A stretch of DNA of 64,000 nt from positions 248,001 through 312,000 of the forward strand of contig CANLVG010000008.1 of the NCBI GenBank assembly GCA_947494565.1, given 5' to 3'. The notes under the pieces were generated by a model, which had not been told where the DNA came from, did no database searches, and saw nothing but the letters and a program-made list of their open reading frames with translations. Shown piece by piece: positions 52,205-60,344 of the stretch. Position 1 is the stretch's first letter. Every line of letters begins with the position of its first letter. This DNA is from an uncultured Flavobacteriaceae bacterium (GTDB lineage Bacteria > Bacteroidota > Bacteroidia > Flavobacteriales > Flavobacteriaceae). A program made the translations under genes and the position numbers.

Positions 52205-53176
52205 GTGAAGTTTTCGTTTTTTAAAAGAAAGAAAAAGAATATCTACTCAGTAGGTTTCTACAACCTAGAGAACCTTTTCGATACTATTGATGACCCAGAT
52301 ACCCTAGATGACGACTTTACCCCGAAGGGAATAAAAAAGTGGTCAAACAAACGTTATCGAAGAAAACTGTATAAATTGGCCAAGACCATTTCTGAAATAG
52401 GAAATGAGACCACCGACCATTGCCCAGTATTGATGGGGGTCGCCGAAGTCGAAAACGAAACGGTAATGCAGGATCTCATCGATGCGGAACCCTTGCGCGA
52501 CATCAATTACGGTTTTGTTCATTATGACTCCCCTGATGAACGCGGTATCGATACTGCGCTAATCTACCATAAGGATTGTTTTGAGGTTTTGTATTCTGAC
52601 CCGATTACCTTATTTATTTACGAGAAAAACGGAAATCGTGATACCACGCGTGATATTCTATACGTAAAAGGAAAATTGAACGGTGAGCTGGTACATATTT
52701 TCGTGAACCATTGGCCTTCAAGAAGAGATGGCTCCAATGAAACCAGCTATAAAAGGGTAAAGGCCGCCGAAACCATTAAGGCATATATGGCAGAAATAGA
52801 ATTGGAGGAAGCTGAGCCTAACTATATCATAATGGGCGATTTTAATGATGGGCCGGAATCAGAGAGCATCAAAACGCTTATGGACTCAAATCGGCTCTAT
52901 AACCCTATGGAAAAATTGCTCACCCCAGACCGCGGAAGCGCCAACTACAGACAATCATGGATGTTGTTCGATCAAATCATGGTATCCCATAACTTTTTGA
53001 ACTACGAAAAAGGAACACATAGTTTTGCCCATGCAAATATCTTTGATGAAAACTTTTTAATGGAATTTAAAGGAAAGTACAAGGGAACCCCGTATCGAAC
53101 CTATGCAGGCCGAAAGTATATCGGAGGCTATAGCGATCACTTTCCGGTATATATTCAATTGAAATACAACGGCTGA
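52205..53176 (+). CDS. Endonuclease/exonuclease/phosphatase (EEP) family hydrolase
   Basis: 323 residues; the start is GTG at 52205 (no ATG nearby), giving a basic N-terminus KFSFFKRKKKN. EEP motifs in order: VGFYNLENLFDT (Asn), GVAEVENETV (Glu, metal), VNHWPSRR (His), IIMGDFNDGPESES (Asp, Asn) and GGYSDHFPVYI (Asp-His). Mg-dependent phosphodiesterase or nuclease; the substrate (nucleic acid, phospholipid or inositol phosphate) cannot be told. Convergent with the 3'-5' exonuclease gene, 1 bp apart. Confidence 0.88.
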   Translation: MKFSFFKRKKKNIYSVGFYNLENLFDTIDDPDTLDDDFTPKGIKKWSNKRYRRKLYKLAKTISEIGNETTDHCPVLMGVAEVENETVMQDLIDAEPLRDINYGFVHYDSPDERGIDTALIYHKDCFEVLYSDPITLFIYEKNGNRDTTRDILYVKGKLNGELVHIFVNHWPSRRDGSNETSYKRVKAAETIKAYMAEIELEEAEPNYIIMGDFNDGPESESIKTLMDSNRLYNPMEKLLTPDRGSANYRQSWMLFDQIMVSHNFLNYEKGTHSFAHANIFDENFLMEFKGKYKGTPYRTYAGRKYIGGYSDHFPVYIQLKYNG

Positions 53177-53177
53177 A

Positions 53178-53891
53178 TCATACTTTTTTAATTTCACTTT
53201 CGTGAAGTAGTTCCTCATTTCTAAGACGGAGGAAAACTTGTGCAGTAGTCACCACATCAAGCTCGCAATATGTGATAATACGGTCGATATCTTGATCTTC
53301 ATAATATACTTGACGCACCCTGCTGCCGTCAATATCCTGCTTTGGTGAAGGAATCCCTAAGATATGGGCCAAGAGTTTTAAAGAGGTAAAATGCTTGTAG
53401 TCGCCGAATTTCCACAGATCCATGGTGTCGAGATGCGGCACTTCCCACGGTTTTTTGCCAAAAAGGTTGAGTTTGTAGGGCAATTCAATACCATGTATGA
53501 TCATTCGCCGTGCGATATACGGAAAGTCGAACTCTTTGGCATTATGACCACACAAAAGGTGTTTTGCCAAATTGAAATGGCTATTGACCAAATTCTTGAA
53601 ATCTTTCAGGAGTTTGGCCTCGGGCCCATAAAAGGAGGTGGTTCGGAAGGTTCTGATTTCTCCTTGGAAATGGAAGTAGCCTACCGAAATACAGATGATT
53701 TTACCGAATTCCGCCCAAATACCGGCCCGTTCGTAAAATTCTTCCGCCGTATAATCCTCCTTACGTTGGTATTTTGACTTATGCTCCCATAACTCCTTCT
53801 TTTCATCGTCAAGCGCATCAAAGCTGCTGTTTTCCGGAACGGTCTCTATGTCCAAAAACAAAATATGGTCCAAACGAATTCTTTCTAGCAT
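53178..53891 (-). CDS. Predicted 3'-5' exonuclease related to PolB (DEDDy type)
   Basis: 237 residues. DEDDy motifs: Exo I LFLDIETVPE (Asp, Glu), Exo II GHNAKEFDFPYIARR (Asp) and Exo III YCELDVVTTAQ (Tyr, Asp). It matches the stand-alone PolB-related exonuclease family common in Bacteroidota. Likely role in DNA repair or RNA/DNA end trimming in the cytoplasm; partner unknown. A TATATTTA box lies upstream on the minus strand. Confidence 0.9.
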   Translation of the reverse strand: MLERIRLDHILFLDIETVPENSSFDALDDEKKELWEHKSKYQRKEDYTAEEFYERAGIWAEFGKIICISVGYFHFQGEIRTFRTTSFYGPEAKLLKDFKNLVNSHFNLAKHLLCGHNAKEFDFPYIARRMIIHGIELPYKLNLFGKKPWEVPHLDTMDLWKFGDYKHFTSLKLLAHILGIPSPKQDIDGSRVRQVYYEDQDIDRIITYCELDVVTTAQVFLRLRNEELLHESEIKKV

Positions 53892-54065
53892 AAAAACGAT
53901 TTAGCGAATAAATATAAGAAAATAGTGGCCTTGGCTTCCGAAAACGATGATATTTCCTACAATACTGATCCTGAAAGCGGGTAGTTCATCGAAATTGTTG
54001 AAGAATAACCAATATCAGAGTGAAGCCTCACGTTCATGGTATATCCCACAAATCTTAAAATTACT

Positions 54066-54833
54066 ATGCAAAAACTAAAGCTACGGAAAAGACCTACTTT
54101 TGTCTCGTATTTGATCTTGACATTCTTTTTAATCTCCGTTATTACCTCTTGTAGTACGGATGATGGCATCCCTGATGAGGAAAGTGTTGAGAACACCTCC
54201 AAGGATGTACCTTGTGCCAATGCCGCCGATCTTGTTTTTAATGAAAAAGACGGACTCTTGGTGGTCGAATTCGAGAATGCCGAGTTTCCCGACAATTGGA
54301 AGTTAAAGAATGGAGGAAACGGTTTTTCTGGAAAAGGTTTTATGGTATGGCAGGGCGAACAATACTTTAGCCAACCGGGAAATGGTGCTGCCACCTTTAA
54401 AATCAGGATAAAGAATAGCGGACAGTACCGATTTCTTTGGAATTCGGCCGTAAAATCCGGCAACAACGGTACAGAACACAATGATACTTGGTTGCGATTT
54501 GCCAACGCTAAGAATTTTTACGCCCAGAAAGGGGACAGTCGAGTCTTTCCGAAAGGTTCTGGGAAAACACCGAATCCTGAGGGAGCCTCGAAAGACGGGT
54601 GGTTTAAAATCTACCGTGGAGGTAATGATTTGGGCTTCAAATGGCAGGCCTTGACATACGATAACAATGGCCATGAAGTTTTTGTGGTTTTCGATAAACC
54701 TGGCATTTACGAAATGGAGGTTTCGGCCCGTTCATCAGGGCACGCTATTGACAAATTCGTGCTGTTCAATTCATCACATACTCTTGAATCGGCCACCTCG
54801 TCCGATGAATTGAGTGCCACAAGCTGTAATTGA
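54066..54833 (+). CDS. Lipoprotein with CBM6/malectin-like beta-sandwich
   Basis: About 255 residues from the ATG at 54066; an ATG at 54036 would add ten residues. Basic N-terminus then a hydrophobic stretch with lipobox VITSCSTDD. After a Ser/Glu linker, a domain with VVEFENAEFPDNW, FKIRIKNSGQYRFLWNSAV, DTWLRF and YEMEVSARSSGHAIDKFVLF resembles carbohydrate-binding modules of the CBM6/malectin type attached to flavobacterial polysaccharide enzymes. Here it stands alone, so it may be a surface glycan-binding protein. Function is inferred from fold resemblance only. Confidence 0.72.
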   Translation: MQKLKLRKRPTFVSYLILTFFLISVITSCSTDDGIPDEESVENTSKDVPCANAADLVFNEKDGLLVVEFENAEFPDNWKLKNGGNGFSGKGFMVWQGEQYFSQPGNGAATFKIRIKNSGQYRFLWNSAVKSGNNGTEHNDTWLRFANAKNFYAQKGDSRVFPKGSGKTPNPEGASKDGWFKIYRGGNDLGFKWQALTYDNNGHEVFVVFDKPGIYEMEVSARSSGHAIDKFVLFNSSHTLESATSSDELSATSCN

Positions 54834-55201
54834 TACGATATATTGGAGCTTGATATTTTTTGAACTCCATTGTCATCCTTTCTAACTTATAGTAGGAGCA
54901 ACAACCTAAAACCGACCGATACGTCGGTTTTTACCTTGAGCATTTGAATGGAAAGTGTTCTCGCAGCTCTTGCAATCAATAGGTTTTATCGACGAAATAC
55001 AAGACTTGCAACAATAGTCGTTGCGGACTAAATAAGAAAAGACCATTCGGTCGGTAATTTAACTCGATAAAAAACCTAAAACAGGAAATGGTACGTGTGC
55101 GAACCGAGGTCTGTAATAGGCGCTGGGATGCTGTTTTCTATTTAATACCCTAATTCTCCCATTTCATATCGGGAATGCGTATTTTTAATAAAAAAAGTGC
55201 G
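54834..55201. other. 368-bp intergenic region
   Basis: Holds the terminator at 54908-54932 and small symmetries such as GACC-attc-GGTC at 55041-55052. It does not share the small RNA element found at 43.6-44.2 and 50.4-50.7 kb. No RNA gene or open frame is supported; the promoter of the next gene should be near 55140-55190. Confidence 0.45.
54908..54932 (+). terminator. Intrinsic terminator
   Basis: Nine-bp stem AAAACCGAC / GTCGGTTTT with a 6-nt loop and a T-run; ends the lipoprotein gene 75 bp upstream. Confidence 0.8.
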
Positions 55202-56326
55202 ATGAAAAACTATCCTAAGGGCATCTTTGCCCTTGTCGTTTTTGCTCTTTTTTCGTGTGCTAAAGACGATGGTGTTGATATAGAGGTCTCTAATGAGCCC
55301 AATATCAATATTACTTTGGTGGGCGAGGATCTGGAAAGGGTATATCAATACGAGTATGATTCTTCCAGTGGTTTGGAAGTGCAATCTGACCTTACGCAAG
55401 AATTAGGGTTGGGGAGTTCGTACCTTACCCTTCGTCAAAAGGGGGATGTATTGTCATTCTATATTTTCTCTTCCGGTAATTTTTCCCTTATCCAAAAAAA
55501 TGTGGAAACAGGTCAAAGTTCGATCAATTCAAATTTTTACACGGAAAACAACGAACGCAATATCCTCTGGGGAACCAATGATGACGAAAACATTTATCTA
55601 GGGATTTTTGAACCGCAGGGAACTTCAAATTTTGGGGTACTCACTATTGACAATGCAAATGGTATGCAGCGCCAACTCATGATCGAGGAGGACATTCAAA
55701 TCTCATACCAGCCCATTTACCATCAGGGAAAGCTCTTGCTTACCTATCGCGATGGTCTGGATAATTACAAAGTAGCGGTGGTGGAAACAGCAACGAACAA
55801 TGTCATCAAACGCTTGGATTTTGGCGAGTTAGTTCCGAATATTTTCATCGATGGTATGGACGATGTAGTTATCTTGAAAAGTGAAAGCGGCGAAAACTAT
55901 AGCTACACCATTTATGATACGAACACGTTTGAACAGATTGAGGAAGTTGAATTTCCATTAACGCGTTACTTTGACCCCGGTATTTTAACGGCACGCTTTA
56001 TTGGAAAGGAGCTTTTCTATTACAGTTTATATGTGCAACCCGCGGAAGTCCGATTCGGCCCCGCATCTTTTAATTTCACAACAAATAGTGAAACACTGGT
56101 TGACATGGAGCGTATTGTGCGCCGAGTGGAGGCCGAAAGTGGGAAGAGCATTCAACTGTTGTCGCAAGGAATAGATGAACAGACCGGGTCTTATCTTGTA
56201 GGTTACGTTGAGGTAAATGACAATGACCAGCTTGAAGGGGGCGCGCTTATTATTTCCTCTAAAGGCGAATTAATCAAAAATATCGAATTGCCTTTCGTGC
56301 CGACGTATTTTTTGATCAAAGACTAA
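55202..56326 (+). CDS. Lipoprotein of unknown function
   Basis: 374 residues from the ATG at 55202 (MKNYPKGIFALVVFALFSC, lipobox); a start nine codons upstream adds only polar residues. The body is beta-rich with recurring strand patterns (SSYLTLRQKGDVLSFYIF, NIYLGIFEPQG, QPIYHQGKLLLTYRDG, DDVVILKSESGENYSYTIYD) that suggest a propeller-like cell-surface domain. No family recognised. It stands alone, convergent with ogt. Confidence 0.78.
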   Translation: MKNYPKGIFALVVFALFSCAKDDGVDIEVSNEPNINITLVGEDLERVYQYEYDSSSGLEVQSDLTQELGLGSSYLTLRQKGDVLSFYIFSSGNFSLIQKNVETGQSSINSNFYTENNERNILWGTNDDENIYLGIFEPQGTSNFGVLTIDNANGMQRQLMIEEDIQISYQPIYHQGKLLLTYRDGLDNYKVAVVETATNNVIKRLDFGELVPNIFIDGMDDVVILKSESGENYSYTIYDTNTFEQIEEVEFPLTRYFDPGILTARFIGKELFYYSLYVQPAEVRFGPASFNFTTNSETLVDMERIVRRVEAESGKSIQLLSQGIDEQTGSYLVGYVEVNDNDQLEGGALIISSKGELIKNIELPFVPTYFLIKD

Positions 56327-56350
56327 AGGAGAAAGTCGTGTAAACGATGC

Positions 56351-56824
56351 TTAAAATAGGGACTGTTGCTGCACAGGTGATTCATGATCCAGCAGCCATT
56401 TTTTTCGATGTAATCCTCCCGCGTAACCGGTCAAAGAACCATCGCTGCCAATTACCCGATGACAAGGTACTACGATCCACAAGGGGTTTTTGCCATTAGC
56501 GGCGGCCACGGCCCGAATGGCTTTTACATCGCCTAAGGTCTTCGATAGTTCTAGGTACGAGGTCGTTTTTCCGAAGGGAATATCGAGCAAGGCTTGCCAA
56601 ACCCGTTTTTGAAAATCAGTGCCTTGCGGATTCAAATCAAGGGTGAAGTCCTTCCGCTTGCCATCAAAATACTCTTTTAGTTGGTAGGCACCATCTTCTA
56701 AGACTTCCGGAATAATTTCCGTGGGTTCTTCCTCCGTATTCATAACGGTTATGGCCCGTAGGCCGTTTTCATCGCCTTCAAGCTTGGTGATACCCAACGG
56801 AGTTGGTATGTAGGCCCTTTCCAT
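56351..56824 (-). CDS. ogt: Methylated-DNA--[protein]-cysteine S-methyltransferase
   Basis: 157 residues. The acceptor cysteine is in IVVPCHRVIGSDGSLTGYAGG, preceded by GTDFQKRVWQALLDIPFGKT, the helix-turn-helix and minor-groove region. It removes alkyl groups from O6-alkylguanine by suicide transfer. The start overlaps the stop of the upstream CNNM/CorC gene by one nucleotide (TAATG), so the two are coupled. Confidence 0.96.
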   Translation of the reverse strand: MERAYIPTPLGITKLEGDENGLRAITVMNTEEEPTEIIPEVLEDGAYQLKEYFDGKRKDFTLDLNPQGTDFQKRVWQALLDIPFGKTTSYLELSKTLGDVKAIRAVAAANGKNPLWIVVPCHRVIGSDGSLTGYAGGLHRKKWLLDHESPVQQQSLF

Positions 56825-57945
56825 TAGTCGCTTGATTGTTCCTTGTCAATAATGCCAATGCGCTGCGCCCTGTTCTTCCAAGTCTTACGGGCCAATTCCT
56901 GTAGGTCTGCGACATTATCGCTTTCGTCCATGATTTCAAGACCGAGTAAGGTTTCGATAATATCTTCCATAGTTACCAAGCCGCTCACTGAGCCGTATTC
57001 ATCAACCACAAGCGCGATATGCTCTCTTTTACTGATCAGGGTATCAAAGAGTCTTGGAATAGGAGTATTGCGCTCCGTTACCAGAATATCGCGTTTGATT
57101 TCCGATAGAGGAGCATCCCCATTTTTGTTGATGATTTCTTCCAGAATGTTATCCTTGAGCACGAAACCGGTGATATGGTCTACTTTCTCTCCGTGAATCG
57201 GAATACGGGAAAAACGCATCTTAGGGTTTTCGCTGAAATAATCTTGTATGGTTTCTTCTTCGGAAGCGATTTTCATTACGGCCCGCGGCGTCATCACATC
57301 TTTGACCAAGACCTCATCGAAGCGAAGGAGGTTTTTGATTATGGTAGATTCCGACTGTTCAAAAACACCCTCTTCTTCGGCAATATCGGCCATAGCGCTA
57401 AAATCATCCCGACTGAGTACACTGCCATGGTGGCCCTTTCCACCAACCAATTTGGTGAAGAGTTGTAGAATCCATAGTAATCCGGTCCATTTCAACACAA
57501 GTACCATTCCCTTCAAGGTTTTGGCAGTAAAATTGGCCAGTTGTCTCCAAAAGGTCGCACCAATGGTTTTAGGAATGATCTCGGAAGCCACTAAAATCAA
57601 GATGGTCATGAGGGTCGATACGACCCCGACCATCAAATCTTCGGTGAACGTCAGTCCGAAAATGGAGCGTGGCGTGCTACCATAAAGCTCTGCATAGGCT
57701 ACTTTTGCCTGGACCCCGACCAAGATTGCCCCTACAGTGTGGGCAATGGTGTTGAGCGTTAGAATCGCGATTAGGGGTTTATCAACGTCTTTCTTGAGTT
57801 CTTCCAGTGTTTCGGCATAGACTTTTCCTTCTTTTTTCTTGATATTGACAAAGGTAGGAGTGACACTTAGTAGCACTGCTTCTAAAATGGAGCATAAAAA
57901 GGAAAAGAAAATGGATATTACAGCATAAAAAATTAGAAGGCCCAT
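56824..57945 (-). CDS. CNNM/CorC-type membrane protein with CBS domains
   Basis: 373 residues. An N-terminal DUF21 membrane domain of about four helices (FYAVISIFFSFLCSILEAVLLS, LMVGVVSTLMTILILVASEIIPKT, the EIIPKT motif typical) is followed by a CBS pair (KDVMTPRAVMKIASE, VVDEYGSVSGLVTMEDIIE). Such proteins are linked to Mg/Co transport or were named hemolysins; it lacks the usual CorC C-terminal domain. One-base overlap with ogt. Confidence 0.92.
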   Translation of the reverse strand: MGLLIFYAVISIFFSFLCSILEAVLLSVTPTFVNIKKKEGKVYAETLEELKKDVDKPLIAILTLNTIAHTVGAILVGVQAKVAYAELYGSTPRSIFGLTFTEDLMVGVVSTLMTILILVASEIIPKTIGATFWRQLANFTAKTLKGMVLVLKWTGLLWILQLFTKLVGGKGHHGSVLSRDDFSAMADIAEEEGVFEQSESTIIKNLLRFDEVLVKDVMTPRAVMKIASEEETIQDYFSENPKMRFSRIPIHGEKVDHITGFVLKDNILEEIINKNGDAPLSEIKRDILVTERNTPIPRLFDTLISKREHIALVVDEYGSVSGLVTMEDIIETLLGLEIMDESDNVADLQELARKTWKNRAQRIGIIDKEQSSD

Positions 57946-57983
57946 GCAATCTGTTTAATGATACGAATGTACTAAGAAAAATA

Positions 57984-59321
57984 CTAATCCGAATGGGTCG
58001 CTGCAGCTTCATAGAACACGGAATGCAATGCTGTTCTTATATTCAGGCTGTAGAGTTTCCGATGAGATCGGTAAGGGTACACGCGGTTGGATAGAAAAAT
58101 AAATACCAATTGGTCTTTTGGGTCTGCCCAAACGAAAGTCCCTGTAAAACCCGAATGTCCAAAGCTTTCGGCGCTCGCTTTCGGTGCCGGATAAGCCGCT
58201 TCGAGTTTTAGCGTATCATTGCCCAAGAGTGGTTTGTCAAAACCCAGTCCCCTTCGATTTTCGTTTTCCGGAAACTGTACCTTGATGAACTCTTTTACGG
58301 TTTCTTCTTTAAGATACCTTCTGCCCCCATATATACCGTAGTTCATGTACATCTGCATAAGGCGGGCAAGATCTTTGGCCGTGGCGAATAGGCCAGCATT
58401 ACCGGAAATTCCGCCCATCAGGGCCGCATTTTCATCGTGCACCCAGTCTTTGGTAAGCGAAAACCGGAACAGGGTATCTATTTCCGTAGGGACTATGGCA
58501 TTCGAAAAGTTTTTGGTTTTGGGATTAAAGCCCATGGTCGTGTTTCCCAAAGGGTCATAGAATTGGGTTCTTAGGTATGTCGCGTAATCGGTTCCGGTTA
58601 AATTTTTTACAAGTTGGGGATATAGTAAAAAGGTGAGTCCTGAATACCGGTATTTTTTTTCATCGTTTACTGCGGAACGTGAAATTTCACGATAGACTTT
58701 TCGCTTGAATCTGTCTTTGATGAACAGTTCTTCGTAGGCTTGGTTATTGTACTTTGAATTTGCCTTGGGGCGCACCCATCTTTTTTTGAGTCTTCCGTTC
58801 TTTTTGATAATCTCATTTAGAAAAACGATATATGGGGTAAGTCCGGCCTGATGTGACAGGATCTCACGCACGGTAAGTTGTTTTTTGTCGGCTACTTTTT
58901 TCCAAGGGTCCCAATAGGAGCTAAAGGGTTCGTCCAAGGATAACTTACCTTCACCGTGAAGTTTCATCAAGGCAGGAAGGGCAGCCGTGATTTTTGTCAC
59001 GGAGGCGAGGTCATAGATGTCATTCAAGGTTACCCGCTGAATACTATCATAGGTGTGGTGGCCATACGCTTTGTGAAAGATGATCTTCCCCTTTTTCGCT
59101 ACTAACAATTGGGCTCCGGGAAACGCTTCTTCCCGAATACCTAGACTCATAATGGAGTCGACCTGGGTATAAATAAATGCAGAATCTAGGTCGACCTCTA
59201 CGGGACGTCCATAGGTCAATTCTTCTGAAAAGGCAGTTAAATTTACTTCTGAAACACCTTGTGCATAGGCATTCGTAGCTAATAAACCGATTAGTATAAT
59301 AAAAGTAGTTTTCATTTTCAC
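57984..59321 (-). CDS. Exported serine beta-lactamase-like hydrolase
   Basis: 445 residues with signal peptide (MKMKTTFIILIGLLATNAYA). SxxK in DLASVTKITAALPAL (about residue 108), YxG in YRYSGLTFLLYP in place of YxN, and HSG in FGHSGFTGTFVWAD. It resembles the stand-alone form of the C-terminal domain that flavobacterial GH3-type enzymes carry. Fourth member of this superfamily in the window. Transcribed toward the CNNM gene, 33 bp downstream of hemB on the same strand. Confidence 0.9.
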   Translation of the reverse strand: MKMKTTFIILIGLLATNAYAQGVSEVNLTAFSEELTYGRPVEVDLDSAFIYTQVDSIMSLGIREEAFPGAQLLVAKKGKIIFHKAYGHHTYDSIQRVTLNDIYDLASVTKITAALPALMKLHGEGKLSLDEPFSSYWDPWKKVADKKQLTVREILSHQAGLTPYIVFLNEIIKKNGRLKKRWVRPKANSKYNNQAYEELFIKDRFKRKVYREISRSAVNDEKKYRYSGLTFLLYPQLVKNLTGTDYATYLRTQFYDPLGNTTMGFNPKTKNFSNAIVPTEIDTLFRFSLTKDWVHDENAALMGGISGNAGLFATAKDLARLMQMYMNYGIYGGRRYLKEETVKEFIKVQFPENENRRGLGFDKPLLGNDTLKLEAAYPAPKASAESFGHSGFTGTFVWADPKDQLVFIFLSNRVYPYRSHRKLYSLNIRTALHSVFYEAAATHSD

Positions 59322-59354
59322 ACTTGTGAAGACCTGTCTTCTTTTTGCGATGGA

Positions 59355-60344
59355 CTACCCCATCAATCGTACCGCATCTTTGGCAAAATAGCTCGCAATG
59401 ATAGTTGCTCCCGCTCTTTTAAAGGCGATAAGCTGCTCCATCATTACAGCATCATGGTCGAGCCATCCTTTTTCGGCAGCGGCTTTCACCATGGCATATT
59501 CTCCGCTGACCTGATACACCGCGACGGGTACATCGACCTCGTTTCGTATTTCACGAAGAATATCTAAATAAGCGGAACCCGGTTTCACCATCACGATGTC
59601 GGCACCTTCATCAATATCGGCTTGGGTTTCGGTTATGGCCTCAAATCGGTTGGCCGAATCCATTTGGTAGGTCTTCTTGTCTTTAGGTACGTTTTTCATA
59701 TCGACCGGAGCGGAATCCAGCGCATCGCGAAACGGCCCATAGAAGGCACTGGCATACTTGGCGCTATAGCTCATGATGCCCGTATTGATATGGCCTTCAT
59801 CTTCCAAAGCTTCCCGAATGGTGAGAATACGTCCGTCCATCATATCACTTGGTGCCACAAAATCCGCTCCGGCAGCGGCATGGCTGACACTCATTTCCGC
59901 CAAAACTTCAGAAGTTTCGTCATTTAAGATCATCCCATCTTGCACAATACCATCGTGCCCCAGTGAAGAATAAGGGTCCAAGGCAACATCGGTCATGACC
60001 AGCATTTCAGGACAGGCGTTTTTTACCGCTTTTATGGCCAGCTGCATGAGCCCGTCAGGATTGAGGGCTTCGGTGCCCTTATTGTCTTTTAGGTCATCGG
60101 GTACTTTCACGAACAGCAGTACGGCACATAGGCCCATGTTCCATAATTCCTTGACTTCTTTTTCAAGTTGGTCGATACTCAACCGATAGTAATTGGGCAT
60201 TGAAGCGATTTCTTCCTTTACGTTCTTTCCTTCGACCACAAAAAGGGGTACCAGAAAATCACTTGGGGTCAGAATAGTTTCACGTACTAAGTGACGAATG
60301 GCTTCGTTAGTTCTAAGTCTACGGTTTCTTCTTAAGGGATACAT
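59355..60344 (-). CDS. hemB: Porphobilinogen synthase (delta-aminolevulinate dehydratase)
   Basis: 329 residues, starting with the typical MYPLRRNRRLRTNEAIR. Both Schiff-base lysines are seen: SYSAKYASAFYGPFRDA and MVKPGSAYLDI. In place of the zinc cysteine cluster it has TDVALDPYSSLGHDG, so it is the magnesium-dependent type. It joins two 5-aminolevulinates into porphobilinogen in haem synthesis. Its start region lies opposite the helicase frame (60298 onward). Confidence 0.97.
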   Translation of the reverse strand: MYPLRRNRRLRTNEAIRHLVRETILTPSDFLVPLFVVEGKNVKEEIASMPNYYRLSIDQLEKEVKELWNMGLCAVLLFVKVPDDLKDNKGTEALNPDGLMQLAIKAVKNACPEMLVMTDVALDPYSSLGHDGIVQDGMILNDETSEVLAEMSVSHAAAGADFVAPSDMMDGRILTIREALEDEGHINTGIMSYSAKYASAFYGPFRDALDSAPVDMKNVPKDKKTYQMDSANRFEAITETQADIDEGADIVMVKPGSAYLDILREIRNEVDVPVAVYQVSGEYAMVKAAAEKGWLDHDAVMMEQLIAFKRAGATIIASYFAKDAVRLMG

